A program made the translations under genes and the position numbers. Shown one piece after another: positions 51,639-62,900 of a stretch of 64,000 bases of DNA. The notes below the pieces were generated by a model. That model was given only the letters and a program-made list of their open reading frames with translations, ran no database searches and was not told the DNA's origin. The number at the start of each line of letters is the position of its first letter. Position 1 is the stretch's first letter. The stretch lies in assembly GCA_040766885.1 (NCBI GenBank), contig JAXGPP010000010.1:1-64000 (forward strand), given 5' to 3'. The DNA is from JAXGPP01 sp040766885 (GTDB taxonomy: Bacteria; Planctomycetota; Planctomycetia; Pirellulales; Thermoguttaceae).

Positions 51639-52691
51639 CTAGCGGACGGCCGCCGGTTCGAGGAGTTGGGCAAGCTGGCGTCGAGGGCGATCACGCCAGT
51701 GACCCAGATGGTAGGCATAGCCAGCAATGAGCGGCACGGCGAGCGTCGCTTCGCTGTAGACCATCTGCTCGAAAACCGTATCGACCTTGCCCCAACTGGA
51801 GGCCTCGCGGAGTGTGCTGCTGGACAGAGCGCCGTCGCGCACATCGGCCACGGTGACCTGGACGGCGTACTTGTGCATCGGCACGTCGGCGCCAAGGAAC
51901 TCGGCCGCCACGACCACATCCTGGGCGAAATTCTTGGGCACGCCGCCGCCGATCATGAAGAGGCCCGTTTCAGCAGTCTTCATTTTGAGCTGGGTCAACT
52001 CCAGGAAATCCTTGGCGCTGTCGATGCTGACCCGAGGCTGGTCGCCGCGGGCATGCTGGTGGGCCACAAGACCAAACCCGGCCGAGCAGTCGCTGAACGC
52101 GGGTACGAAGATCGGTACCCCGGCTCGCCAGGCCTCGTAGACGATCGAGTCGGTCGGTTTGCGATCGCGCCGATCGAGGAATTCGCCCATGCGCTGGATG
52201 AACTCCCGTGAGCTGTAGGGGCGCGGATCGAGGCTGTCGGCGATCTGCTGAGTCGTGGCGTCGCAGATCCGCAGTTCATCCTCGTCGATCAGCGTGTCGT
52301 AGATCCGATCGATGTGCATGGCGCGCAAGTCGTCGTCCTCGACACCCGTCTTGAGACGATCGGCAGCGATGTAATGGCGGAAGCCGAGGGCCTCGAAGAA
52401 GTCCTGGTCGACGATGTTGGCGCCGGTCGAGACGACCATGTCGACCATACTGTGCCGGATCAGGTCGGCGAAAACCTTCTTGAGGCCCGCCGAGACCAGC
52501 GAACCGGCCAGGCAGAGAATGATCCCGCAATCGTGGTCGCGGAGCATGCGGTCGTAGATCTCGGCCGCCCGGGCGAGGTCGCGGGAACTGTAGGCCATCC
52601 GCCGCATCGCCTCGACCAAGGCGACGACATTATGCTCGGCAATGTCGATATGCTCGATCGTATCGCCCAGATAGTCCCGCTTGTCAGCCAT
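51639..52691 (-). CDS. deoxyhypusine synthase family protein (bacterial)
   Basis: A 350-residue protein close to eukaryotic deoxyhypusine synthase in length (about 370). The active-site segment ASSWGKVDTVFEQM keeps the Ser-Trp-Gly-Lys, with the catalytic lysine at about residue 302. The N-terminal region MVDMVVSTGANIVDQDFFEALG has the NAD-binding character of the family. Eukaryotic enzymes modify eIF5A using spermidine, but bacteria have no eIF5A, so the product is likely another amine, such as homospermidine, or an unknown protein target. GGAGG lies 8 bases before the ATG at 52691. It diverges from hydE across 249 bases, where a -10-like TACAAT (minus strand, 52733-52738) may serve it. Confidence 0.85.
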   Translation of the reverse strand: MADKRDYLGDTIEHIDIAEHNVVALVEAMRRMAYSSRDLARAAEIYDRMLRDHDCGIILCLAGSLVSAGLKKVFADLIRHSMVDMVVSTGANIVDQDFFEALGFRHYIAADRLKTGVEDDDLRAMHIDRIYDTLIDEDELRICDATTQQIADSLDPRPYSSREFIQRMGEFLDRRDRKPTDSIVYEAWRAGVPIFVPAFSDCSAGFGLVAHQHARGDQPRVSIDSAKDFLELTQLKMKTAETGLFMIGGGVPKNFAQDVVVAAEFLGADVPMHKYAVQVTVADVRDGALSSSTLREASSWGKVDTVFEQMVYSEATLAVPLIAGYAYHLGHWRDRPRRQLAQLLEPAAVR

Positions 52692-52853
52692 CAATAAATC
52701 CTCCGTCCCGCGCCGTGAACACAAACCAAGTAATTGTATTCCTTTGCAATACGGGGGGAACTTCCATTGGTTCGCCCGGGACCGCAGTCGTCAATGGACC
52801 CTGGAAGCCGCATACCCTCAATCGGGTGGGTTGGCCGGGAGGCTTTCTCGGCG

Positions 52854-52882
52854 TTAATTGTGACGGATGGCTTTGCTATAAT
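52854..52882 (+). promoter_or_regulatory. promoter of the hydE-hydG-aspA operon
   Basis: A perfect -10 TATAAT (52877-52882) with a weak -35 TTAATT (52854-52859) at 17-base spacing. Transcription would begin near 52889, so the hydE start at 52941 is the first usable in-frame ATG. Confidence 0.5.
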
Positions 52883-52940
52883 TAATTGCTTTGGTCCTGC
52901 CCGCGCCGGCGAACCGATTGCGCGCGTACTCTCTCTTGTC

Positions 52941-54059
52941 ATGCAGCAGCACGAAATCCTCACCTGGCTCCGCGAAACAAGCGAGAGCCGCCTTACCGAA
53001 CTGTGGCGGATGGCCGACGACACGCGGCAGCAATACGTCGGCGGCGAGGTTCATCTGCGCGGCTTGGTCGAGTTTTCGAATCACTGCGTGCGGTTGTGCG
53101 CGTACTGCGGCCTGCGGGTAGCCAACACAGAAATTGTCCGCTACCGCATGTCGGCCGACGAGATACTCCAGTGTGCCCGGCAGGCCGCCTCGTTCGGATA
53201 TGGGACCGTGGTGCTCCAGTCGGGCGAAGATCCCGGCGTGAAGGCCGACTGGATGGCCGACCTGATCCGCCGGATTAAGGGCGAGACGGGTCTGGCGGTG
53301 ACATTGAGCCTGGGCGAGCGTGAGGACGACGAATTGACGCTGTGGCGCCAAGCCGGTGCAGACCGCTACCTGCTGCGGTTTGAGACGTCGAATCGGCGGC
53401 TCTACGACCTGATCCATCCGCCGCGTCCGGGCCGGACGTCGGACCGCATCGCCCTGTTGCGGCGGCTCCAGGACTTGGGTTATGAGGCGGGTAGCGGCGT
53501 GATGATCGGCATACCGGGCCAGACGTACGAGGACTTGGCGCGTGACATCGAACTGTTCCGCGAGTTGGACCTCGACATGATCGGCGTGGGGCCGTTCCTG
53601 CTGCATCCCGACACGCCGCTGGGCGATCCCGACTTCCGGCCGCTTGTGCCCGACGCCGACCAGGTTCCGCCGAGCGAGTTGATGACATACAAAGTAATCG
53701 CGCTGGCGCGGCTGGTCTGCCCGCGCGCGAATATCCCCAGCACTACGGCGCTGGCGACGTTGAACAAGCGGAATGGCCGCGAACTGGGGCTGGTCCGCGG
53801 CGCGAACGTGGTGATGCCCAACCTGACTCCGCCGCAGTACCGGGCGAACTACGAGATCTATCCCAACAAGGCCTGCCTCCGCGAGACGGCCGGCGAGTGC
53901 CACTCGTGCATGCATTGGCGGATTGAAGCCATTGGCCGCACGGCGGGGAGCGGGCGGGGCGACTCACCGGCATTCCGCGAGAGGTTGGACCGGAGCGCGG
54001 AGGCAGCATACACGGAATCAGAGGTTCAGGATTCATCGGACAACAGCAGCGGCGCATGA
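52941..54059 (+). CDS. hydE: [FeFe]-hydrogenase maturation radical SAM enzyme HydE
   Basis: A 372-residue radical SAM enzyme. The cluster motif NHCVRLCAYCGLR has C49-x3-C53-x2-C56, and VVLQSGEDPGV is the HydE-type SAM-proximal motif. A second set, C312-x7-C320-x2-C323 (ACLRETAGECHSC), matches the accessory cluster motif known from Thermotoga HydE and separates it from PylB and BioB. HydE acts on the HydG-derived Fe-Cys-CO-CN synthon in building the H-cluster two-iron unit. It lacks a good ribosome site at 52941 but the -10 box supports this start. Downstream are hydG (28 bases) and aspA (24 bases), forming one operon; no hydF or hydrogenase follows. Confidence 0.9.
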   Translation: MQQHEILTWLRETSESRLTELWRMADDTRQQYVGGEVHLRGLVEFSNHCVRLCAYCGLRVANTEIVRYRMSADEILQCARQAASFGYGTVVLQSGEDPGVKADWMADLIRRIKGETGLAVTLSLGEREDDELTLWRQAGADRYLLRFETSNRRLYDLIHPPRPGRTSDRIALLRRLQDLGYEAGSGVMIGIPGQTYEDLARDIELFRELDLDMIGVGPFLLHPDTPLGDPDFRPLVPDADQVPPSELMTYKVIALARLVCPRANIPSTTALATLNKRNGRELGLVRGANVVMPNLTPPQYRANYEIYPNKACLRETAGECHSCMHWRIEAIGRTAGSGRGDSPAFRERLDRSAEAAYTESEVQDSSDNSSGA

Positions 54060-54087
54060 CGGCGCCGATTCAAGCAGGAAGGGAGGA

Positions 54088-55548
54088 ATGAGACGCGCGG
54101 AAGCGCGCCCAATCGAAATGGCGAGTGTCAGCGATCGGAACAAGTTGAGTGAGGGCGGATACGATTTTATCGATGAAGGCTTTCTGAACGGGCTGCTCCA
54201 GCGCCGGGCTGATCCAGTCGAGGTTCGCGATATCATTGCCAAGAGCATGGCCAAGGAGGCGCTTGCGCCGGAGGAGACGGCCGTGCTTCTGGCCGCCGAC
54301 GGGCCCGATCAGGTCGAGGCAATCTTCGACGCGGCCAGGCAGCTCAAGAAGGACGTCTACGGCAACCGCATCGTCTTGTTCGCGCCGCTGTACGTCGGCA
54401 ATGAATGTACGAACGACTGCCAGTACTGCGCGTTTCGCCGCTCGAACAAGGAGCAGGTCCGCCGCACGCTCGACAAGAACGAGCTTGAGGCCCAGGTCAC
54501 CGCACTGTTGGACAAGGGGCACAAGCGGCTGATTCTCGTATTCGGCGAACACCCGCTGTACAACGCCGCGTACATCGCCGACTGCGTCCGCCGGGTGTAC
54601 GCCGTGCGGTCGGGCAAAGGCAATATCCGCCGGGTGAACATCAACGCGGCTCCGATGGACCACGAGGGGTACCGGAAGCTCAAAGAGGCAGGCATCGGCA
54701 CCTTTCAAATCTTCCAGGAGACATATCACCACGAGACGTACGCCCGGCTCCATCCGCGCAATACGCGCAAGGGAGATTACCTCTGGCGGCTGGACGGGGT
54801 TGGTCGGGCGATGGAGGCGGGTCTTGACGACGTGGGCATCGGCGCGCTGTTCGGCCTTTACGACTGGCGGTTCGAGGTGCTGGCGCTGGTGTCGCACGCT
54901 TTGCACCTGCAGAAGCATTTCGGCGTCGGCCCGCACACGATCAGCTTCCCGCGGATGCGTCCGGCCAGCGGCGTGGCCATCGACGAACACGGCCTGGTGA
55001 GCGACCACGACTTCAAACGCCTGGTGGCCATTCTGCGACTGTCGGTGCCCTATACCGGGCTGATTCTCACCGCCCGGGAACGGCCTGAACTGCGGCGCGA
55101 GGTGATGGCCTTCGGCGTCTCACAGATCGATGCCGGCAGCCGCATCGAGCTGGGGGGCTACACCGAGGCGGGCGACAGCCAGGTGCAGATCAAAGAGCGC
55201 GAACAGTTCGAGCTGGGCGATATCCGATCGCTCGACGAGGTGATGCGCGAGTTGATGGTGAGCGGCTACATCCCCAGTTTCTGCACTGCCTGCTACCGGC
55301 TTGGACGCACCGGCGAGCACTTCATGGAATTCGCCATCCCCGGCTTCATCCAGAACCTCTGCACGCCGAATGCCCTGACAACGCTCATGGAGTACCTGGC
55401 TGACTACTCCAGCACGGAAACCTATCAGGCCGGCAAGCAGCTCATCCGCCAGGAACTGGACAGGATGCCTGAAGGCCGCCGCAAGGAAGAGCTGATAGCG
55501 CGGCTCAAGCGGATCGAGGAAACCGACGAGCGGGATCTGTATTTCTGA
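54088..55548 (+). CDS. hydG: [FeFe]-hydrogenase maturation tyrosine lyase HydG
   Basis: A 486-residue radical SAM lyase that cleaves tyrosine to p-cresol plus the CO and cyanide ligands of the H-cluster. The SAM-cluster motif ECTNDCQYCAFR has C107-x3-C111-x2-C114. The C-terminal cluster motif CTACYRLG...NLC is C399-x2-C402-x22-C425, exactly the HydG spacing that holds the auxiliary cluster and dangler iron. Other family blocks such as FGEHPLYNAAYIADCV and HTISFPRMRPASG are present. AGGAAGG lies 5 bases before 54088; a Met ten residues on (54118) would give numbering closer to known HydGs. It sits between hydE and aspA with short gaps. Confidence 0.95.
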   Translation: MRRAEARPIEMASVSDRNKLSEGGYDFIDEGFLNGLLQRRADPVEVRDIIAKSMAKEALAPEETAVLLAADGPDQVEAIFDAARQLKKDVYGNRIVLFAPLYVGNECTNDCQYCAFRRSNKEQVRRTLDKNELEAQVTALLDKGHKRLILVFGEHPLYNAAYIADCVRRVYAVRSGKGNIRRVNINAAPMDHEGYRKLKEAGIGTFQIFQETYHHETYARLHPRNTRKGDYLWRLDGVGRAMEAGLDDVGIGALFGLYDWRFEVLALVSHALHLQKHFGVGPHTISFPRMRPASGVAIDEHGLVSDHDFKRLVAILRLSVPYTGLILTARERPELRREVMAFGVSQIDAGSRIELGGYTEAGDSQVQIKEREQFELGDIRSLDEVMRELMVSGYIPSFCTACYRLGRTGEHFMEFAIPGFIQNLCTPNALTTLMEYLADYSSTETYQAGKQLIRQELDRMPEGRRKEELIARLKRIEETDERDLYF

Positions 55549-55572
55549 GCGTGCCGCAGGCACGGCAGCAGA

Positions 55573-56973
55573 ATGGCCGAGTTTCGCCTCGAACACGACC
55601 TGCTCGGAACGGTGGAAGTGCCGGCCGGGGCGCTGTATGGCATTCACACGCTCCGGGCGTTGGAGAGCTTCCCGTTGGCCCGCCGGCCCGTCCATCGAGG
55701 GCTGGTCCACGCCTACGGCGCGGTGAAGCTCGCAGCGGCGCGGGCCAACCACGAGCTAGGCTGGTGGAAGGAGCCTGGGCTAGCGGCCATTGAGGAGGCT
55801 TGTCGGGAGATGATCGAGGGCCGGCTCGACGAACATGTGGTGGTCGACGCGCTCCAGGGGGGCGCGGGCACTTCCACCAACATGAACGTCAACGAGGTGC
55901 TTGCCAACCGGGCCCTCCAGATCCTCGGTCGGCCGTTGGGCGAATATTGCTCCATCAGCCCTACCGACGACGTCAACCGGCACCAGTCGACAAACGACAC
56001 GTTCCCCACAGCGCTCAAGGTCGCGGCCATCGAGGGCCTGCGGGCGTTGGAACGCCAGGTGGTCGCCCTCGTCGAGGCATTCCAGGCGAAGGAACGCGAG
56101 TTCACCGCGGTGATGAAGATCGGGCGGACGCAGCTTCAGGATGCGGTGCCCACGACGCTCGGTCGCACGATGTCGGCCTACGCCGAAGCGTTTTCCCGCG
56201 ATCGCTGGCGGATCTACAAGTGCGAGGAGCGGCTCCGGGTGGTGAACCTGGGCGGCACGGCGATCGGCACGGGGCTGGGGGCGCCGCGTCAGTTCATCTT
56301 CCGTGCGACCGAGCACCTGCGGCAGATCACCGGGCTGGGACTCGCACGGGCCGAGAACCTCGTCGACGCGACCCAGAACGCCGACGTGTTCGTCGAGGTG
56401 AGCGGCATCCTGCGCGCCCTGGCTTCGAGCCTGATCAAGGTCGCAACTGACCTCAGACTGCTCTCGTCCGGTCCCGACGCGGGCCTGGGCGAGATCCGTC
56501 TGCCGCCGCGCCAGGCAGGCTCTTCGATCATGCCGGGCAAGGTCAACCCGGTGATCCCCGAGGCAGTCACCCAGGCGGCGATGGTGGTCATCGGGCACGA
56601 CCTGGTTGTGGTTCAGGCAGTCAACGCAGGCAATCTGGAGCTGAGCCAGTTCCTTCCGCTGGTGGCCGACAGCCTGCTCACCGCGCTCGATTTGCTCGCG
56701 CGTGCGTGCGATATCTTCCGCCGGTTGTGCGTGGCGGGAATCGAGGCCAATGCCGAGCGATGCCGGGAGCAGGTCCACGGCAGTACGGCCACCGTCACTG
56801 CGCTGGTGGAGCGGATCGGTTACGAAAAGGCCACCGAGCTCGCCCTGGCGTCTCGCACTGAGGGTCGAAGTGTTCGCGATCTCGCGCTCGAGCGCGGACT
56901 GCTCACCGCCGCCGAGTTCGACGAACTCGTCTCTCCCGAGCGGGTCACGCGGTTGGGATCGGGTCCGACTTAG
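55573..56973 (+). CDS. aspA: aspartate ammonia-lyase (aspartase)
   Basis: A 466-residue fumarase/aspartase-superfamily enzyme. The signature AGSSIMPGKVNP is at residues 315-326, the flexible SS loop that holds the catalytic serine. YGIHTLRALESFPL at the N-terminus and QGGAGTSTNMNVNEVLANRA are typical of aspartases rather than fumarases. The reaction is L-aspartate to fumarate plus ammonia. It starts 24 bases after hydG, so ammonia or fumarate may serve the maturation pathway, for example in building the azadithiolate bridge; this link is inference, though aspartase genes have been noted beside hydrogenase maturation genes elsewhere. Its stop overlaps the convergent giant gene by four bases. 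Confidence 0.9.
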   Translation: MAEFRLEHDLLGTVEVPAGALYGIHTLRALESFPLARRPVHRGLVHAYGAVKLAAARANHELGWWKEPGLAAIEEACREMIEGRLDEHVVVDALQGGAGTSTNMNVNEVLANRALQILGRPLGEYCSISPTDDVNRHQSTNDTFPTALKVAAIEGLRALERQVVALVEAFQAKEREFTAVMKIGRTQLQDAVPTTLGRTMSAYAEAFSRDRWRIYKCEERLRVVNLGGTAIGTGLGAPRQFIFRATEHLRQITGLGLARAENLVDATQNADVFVEVSGILRALASSLIKVATDLRLLSSGPDAGLGEIRLPPRQAGSSIMPGKVNPVIPEAVTQAAMVVIGHDLVVVQAVNAGNLELSQFLPLVADSLLTALDLLARACDIFRRLCVAGIEANAERCREQVHGSTATVTALVERIGYEKATELALASRTEGRSVRDLALERGLLTAAEFDELVSPERVTRLGSGPT

Positions 56974-59900
56974 GGCAGGATCTCCAGCCAGGGGAACGTG
57001 CCGGGGGCAGGATCCGCCTCGTCACTGCCGCCGTTGCCGGTGATCCGGACGTGGTCGAACTGGAACAGTTCGGCCAGGAGTCGCGGATCAACGCCGCTGA
57101 TGTCGTACATCGTCACGTGCCGGTTGGTCGCCTCGGCTTCCACCCGTTCATCGCCCGCCGTACCCCAGACAAACGCCCGGTCGAATCCCTGCGCGCCGAC
57201 ATCGACGTAGAGCTTCTCGAACAGGCGGCCGATGATGCGGTAGTTCTCCGGGGTATCGTAGATCTCAGTCTTGCTGGCGAGCACGCGGAGCGTGTCGTTG
57301 CCCATCGAGCCGGTCAGGCGCAGCTCATCGACGCCGCGGCTTCGGCCGGCGCGGGCCCACGCGGTGACCTTGCTGAAATCACCCTCGACCTGCCGCACGA
57401 GCTTTCCGCTGCTGAACTTTGCCAGGCCGTTGCGGGCTTCGAAGAGATCGTTGTTCTTCGTGTCCTCGAACACCGCCTGGTCGTTGCCGCCGTTGTCGAA
57501 GTGGGCGTAGACCTCGTCGAAGTACCGTGCCCGGCGATACCGGTCGGTGCCGGTGAGTACGCCTTGGAGTTCATCCGCCTTGAATCGCTCCGAGCGGTAG
57601 CTGTCGTACAAGTAGGCTTTGTCGATGGCCGTGTCGGTCTTGTAGTTGACAGCCGGGTTCTCCATCGGATAAGCGTGGACGTACTCGGCGTTGTCGACCC
57701 TGAGGAGATAGCCGGGGCCGACCAGCGCGACCCACGAATCCGTGGCGGTGACTTCGTCCGCCGCTGCGGTGCCGTAAAGCTGGGCCACGTCGGTCTTGTT
57801 GCCGGCCGCGTCGATCAAGTAGTTTTCGACGTTCAGCGGCGCCAGATCGATGGTGAAGCCATCGCCCACTACGCTGCCGCCCGTCGAGTTGAGCTTGATC
57901 TGCTCGCGATCACCGGTGAGCACAATACTGATCGTGTCGTCGCCCCCCAGTCCGTTGAAGTTAACGGTCAGCGAGGAATCGTCGATCAGGAAGGTCTCTT
58001 CCTCCTCGGATTCCTCACCGATATTCGTTCGCAGCGTGACGTTCCACTGACCGGCCCCGGCGGGAGTGATCAACAGTTCGTCATTGCCCGCGGTGCCGGT
58101 GGTTGGCATCGCATCGGCGACATTGGCACTCGCCGGTCCGATGGGCGGATCGAAGTTGCCCACCAGCGGCACGGCAAATTCATCGCCAAACTGGGCGAAG
58201 ATGTCGCGGCCCAGCGGCAGCGGCGTGAAGGCCACCTTGAACGTTCCGGGTGGATAGTCCGGATCGGGCACGATACGGTCGACGATCGACCGGCCGTCGG
58301 AGATCAGGATCAGCCACTCGCCGAGTTCATCATCCGTGGCGCCGCCGCGATCGGGCACCCAAAGCCCGATGTCGTCGATGCGATCGCCGTCGAAATCGGC
58401 GGCAATCGGCCGCTCGCGGACGCCGATCAGCCCGAAGTTGAAACGGCGATCGGTGATGCCGGTGATCCCGCCGATGCTCGAGAGGTCGACCGAGAACACA
58501 TCCTGGTGCCAGATGCCGAGGTCGTCGACGCCGTCACCGTCGAAGTCGCCCACGATCGGCAGGCCCGCCGGCGGGTTGGCCGCCGAAGGCACGGCCGGCA
58601 GTGGCGACTGGTCGCTGATGAGGAAGTCGTGGTCGGTGTCGAGCCACCACTGGGTGCCGGTAAACAAGCCGATCTCGTCGCCATTGGCGGCATTGCCGTC
58701 GAAATTTCCGGCTACCGGCACACCAATGACGCTCAGCGACTCGGTGCGGACCACGTCCGCCACGCTATCGTTATTGGTGTCGATCAGCCAGCGGTACGCA
58801 TTGCCGATCAGGCCGTAGGCCGCGATCTTGGCGAAACCGTCGGCTGCGGCGCCCAGGTTGGTGGCGAAGTTGCCCGCGAAAATGTAGTCGCTGGCAAAGC
58901 CCAGGGTGAAGGAGAAATCGCGGTTGGTGAAATCGTCGCTGTTCTGCGTGTCGAACAGGAAGTTCCCATTGCCGTCGACGTAAATGCTGCCGGCGGCCCA
59001 GACGGCGATCTCCGCCCGGGTGTCGATGGTAAACCGGGCGACGAAATCGCCTCCCGGCACACCGTCGCCGCTATGGTCCACCAGCCCGTCACCGTTGAGG
59101 TCCAACCGGAAGCTGGGCTGCGCGTGCGGCTCAATCGCGTTCGATTCGCCGTCCAGGTTGTTGCCCGGCGGGTCGACGAGGTCATCGGCAATGGTCAGCG
59201 TGAAGCGGTCGTCGGCCAGCGCCGTGGCGAATTCGCCCGGGTTCTCGAAGATCAACTGAATCCGGGCCTCGGCCGGGCTGACCAGAATGAAGTTGTCGCC
59301 CACGGCCGGCGCCGCCGGGAACGGATCCTGGAACACGAAGGTCCGCGTGGCCCCGGGGCCGACGATGTAATCGGTAATGAACCGTTCCTCGCCGGCCAGC
59401 GCTCCGGAGGTGAACCGCAGGGTAGCCCCGACGTGGTCGTCATTCACGTCCAGCAGCGCCGCCGTCGTGCTCGCGAACCGTCCGGCGTTGGTCACCGCGC
59501 TCAAGGTGCCGTTGATCGGCGCCAGCACCGGGAGGTTCGTCACGATCACCTGTTGGATCGGAATCACGCCGCTGTGGTCGCCGACCAGCAGGTAATGGCC
59601 CGGTTGCGAGGCAATGGCCTCATTGAGCGCCTCGTAGAGGAACCCCGGTTCGCGTCCCGGACGGTCGATGATGTCGATCGTAATCGCCCGAGTGAGCGGC
59701 GTGGGGCTGATCGGCTTGGCGTCGCCGAACAGGTTGTAGGCCGGCACGGCGCTGATGTAGACGTCGACCACCTGCGGGCCGAAGAGGTCGGTCTCAACGA
59801 TCTGAAGGTCGTACAGGTTGACCGCCGCCGAAACGTTCTCGCCGAGCGGAATCGCGCCGCGGACCCGGGCGAAGTAGCTCTGGCCGGCCTCGGTGCCGAC

Positions 59901-62900
59901 CGGGGCGTAGACCCCGCCGTCGGCCGGAATGGGCAGGCCGCTGGCCAGCAGTTCGAGGTTGTTGGTCACGCTGTTGATGCCGTAGATCTCCAGCGTGAGT
60001 TCTCCATCCCCCGGCAGGCCCTCGCGGCCGTTGGCCAGCACCGGGATCGCCTCGAACAGCAGATCGAAGCGGAAGGTGCTCGTCTTCGGGGCCACGAACT
60101 CGAACCAGTCCTCGTCGCCCGGCACGTCTTGTCCCGGACCGAAGGCGTTCGGAATCCCGCCCGGGTCGATGGTCGGATGGACCGCCACGCGCGAGAGGAA
60201 GTCGAAGGCGGTAGACACCCGCCGCGTGTCGTTCAATTCGAATGGATCGGACGCGAAGACGATCAGCCGACCGCGGCCGTCCGTCCCCGTATCGCCATTG
60301 CCGTTGATGTCGACGTTGTCGAGCGGTGTGACATCCAGACGCTCGACTTCGGAGAATACCACCGGGGCTGCGGCGCCGACGGTAACGCTGCCGCTGCGGC
60401 CGTCGGTTCCCTTGCGGTACAGCACAAGGTCGCCCAGCCCGTCGTCGCGAACGATCAACCGGTCGCTGGCGTTCGGCTCGCCGCCATGCACGGTGAATCG
60501 CAGCGTCTGCGCGGCGACTCCGTTTGCCAGGTTGAGATCGGTGTAGACATCGGCCACGCCCACGCGTATCAGGTCGTCGCCCGCGCTGGCTTCGATGAGC
60601 ACCTGCTCGACGCTGGGCACGGCACCGGCGGCCACGATGGTGTCGACATCGAGGACTCCGCCCACAGTCACGTTGAGCGTGAAGTTGACCACCGGCGGGG
60701 CCGGCTGGAATACGTCGATCAGGTCGTTGCCGAGCGTGCCACGAACAAGGATCGTGTCGAAGTCGGCCCCGCCATCGATCGTGTCGGCTCCGCCGCCGCC
60801 GATGAGCGTGTCCTCTCCGGGGCCGCCTTCGAGGACGTCGTCGCCGGCGCCCCCTTCGAGGAAGTCGTCGCCCGGTCCGCCGATGAGCAGGGCATCGGCG
60901 GAGAGTTGGTCGTCGCCCAGGCCGCCGTTGAGGGTGATCAGAATGGTGGCCTCGACTCCCGCGGCGGCCTTGATCCGGTCGTCGCCGTCATTGCCGTTGA
61001 CAACCAGGCGGTCGGTTTCCGCAACCACCGAGCCGCGCACATTCACGTCATATTCCAACCCCGCGACGTTGACCACGCCCGCCGCCGCCGTGATGAGAAT
61101 GTCGTCGGCCACGGTGCGGCCGTTGACCGTCACCTGGTCTCCCGCCGCCAGACCGTCGGCGCCCAGGTTGAGATTCACCACGCGGACGTCGGTCTGCGTG
61201 ATGTCGTTCACGACGAACGTATCGGCGCCGGTCGCATTGGCTGCGGCCAGGTTCATCTGGCTGCGGATCTCACCGGCCGGATTGAGCGCGGTGTGGACAT
61301 TGACGTAGATGTTTCCGGACAGCAGGTCGGCAATGTTGGCCGTCGGGAACGCCAGGCCGCGGACGATGCGGCGGAAGCCGCCGCCCGAGGCGATATAGGC
61401 GGTCTGATCTCCAAGGCTGACGACAGCCGGCCCCGCCGCGCCGGGAGGAGCCACGTGCAGATGCGAGGAGATGATCGGACCGCTCAGCCCCTGCACGAAC
61501 AGATCCAGATCGAACGTGTTGTTAGCCGAATTGAACCGCATTGTCGCCGTGCCCGCCGCGCCCGGCACGGCAATCGGCGCCGGGACTTCCTGGGCCTGGT
61601 CGAGTACCGCGGTGAACGTGAAATCGCGGTTGACGTCGACCTGTTCGACGTCGGCCACGTCCATGTCGATGCTGCCGAGACTCCGCAGGAACTCCAGTCG
61701 TCCGCCGACCGCGTTGAGCGTGAACACCTCGTCGCCCGAGGAACCATTGAAGGCCATCACGTCGACGTCGCCGGCTCCGCCCTCGATAAGGTCGCTGCCG
61801 TCGCCCGGATCCCAGAGGAATGTATCGGAGCCGTCGCCGCCGAACATCTGATCGGCGCCGGCGTCGCCATCGAGGATGTCGTTCCCCTCGCCGCCGTAGA
61901 GAACGTCCGCGCCGGCCAGGGCGATCAACGTGTCGTTGCCGCGGCCGCCGTCGATGAAATCGGCCAAGGGGCTGCCGATCAGGTAGTCGTCGCCGTCACC
62001 GCCGAAGATGTTGGCGTCGACGGTCCCCGACATGTCGACGATGTCGTTGCCCTCGCCGGCATCGATGGTCTTGCGAACTCCAGCCAGGTTGAGGTCGAGG
62101 TCGATCACGTCGTCGCCGCCCAGCGTGCTCACGCGGACCTCGGCGAGGTTTGCGCCGGCGGTGATGGCGACGCCGTTGACGGTCACCGCTGTCGCAGTCG
62201 ACGTAACACTGTCGTTGCCTTCGGTCGCCACCAGGTCGAGCACGTCGTCGATCGGCATCGCGGCGTTGCCATTGACCGTGAACGTGCCGCTGAAGCCGAT
62301 GAGGTCGGTTGGATGGACCTCGAACCGGTCCACGCCAAACCCGTTGGTGAGCGTGACATCCTGGAACTCGTCATAGTCGATCGATTCCCGGGCGTCGATC
62401 TGGATGCGATCGCCCACCGTCGGTCCAGCCTTGACGGTCCACAGATTGTCGGCAGAGTCGTCGTTGACCAGCAGCGTATCGGCATCGCCCGCGTTGGCGT
62501 TCAACAGAACGTGCTCGATGCCGGTATACGGGATTGCCAGCGCGTTCACGTTCACCATGCCGTCGCCGTTAGCAAACCCCGGACTGACGGAGAAGGCTTC
62601 GTCGACCGCCGCGACGCCGTTCACGGTGAGCACATCGCTATGCCCGGGGCCGCCTCCTTCAATGCGGATCTCAGCATACGCCTGCGGATTGTTGATCACG
62701 AAACGGTCGTCGCCCTCAAAGGCGTCGAGCGTGAGGTTGGCGACGCTGGCGGTCTGGATCGCCAGGTGCGTCCCCAGGGAGCTGGTCAGGGTCACCGCCC
62801 CGGAGGTCGCCGCGACGCTCAAGGTATCGCTTCCACCGGTACCGCGGGCGAGCAGGGTGTCGGAGCCCGCCGCGCCGTCCACAGTGAGCACGGCCGCGCT

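Noticed and set aside
61790..62010. RTX toxin
   Set aside because: RTX repeats alone only show calcium binding. No toxin domain or adjacent type I secretion genes are present in the window.
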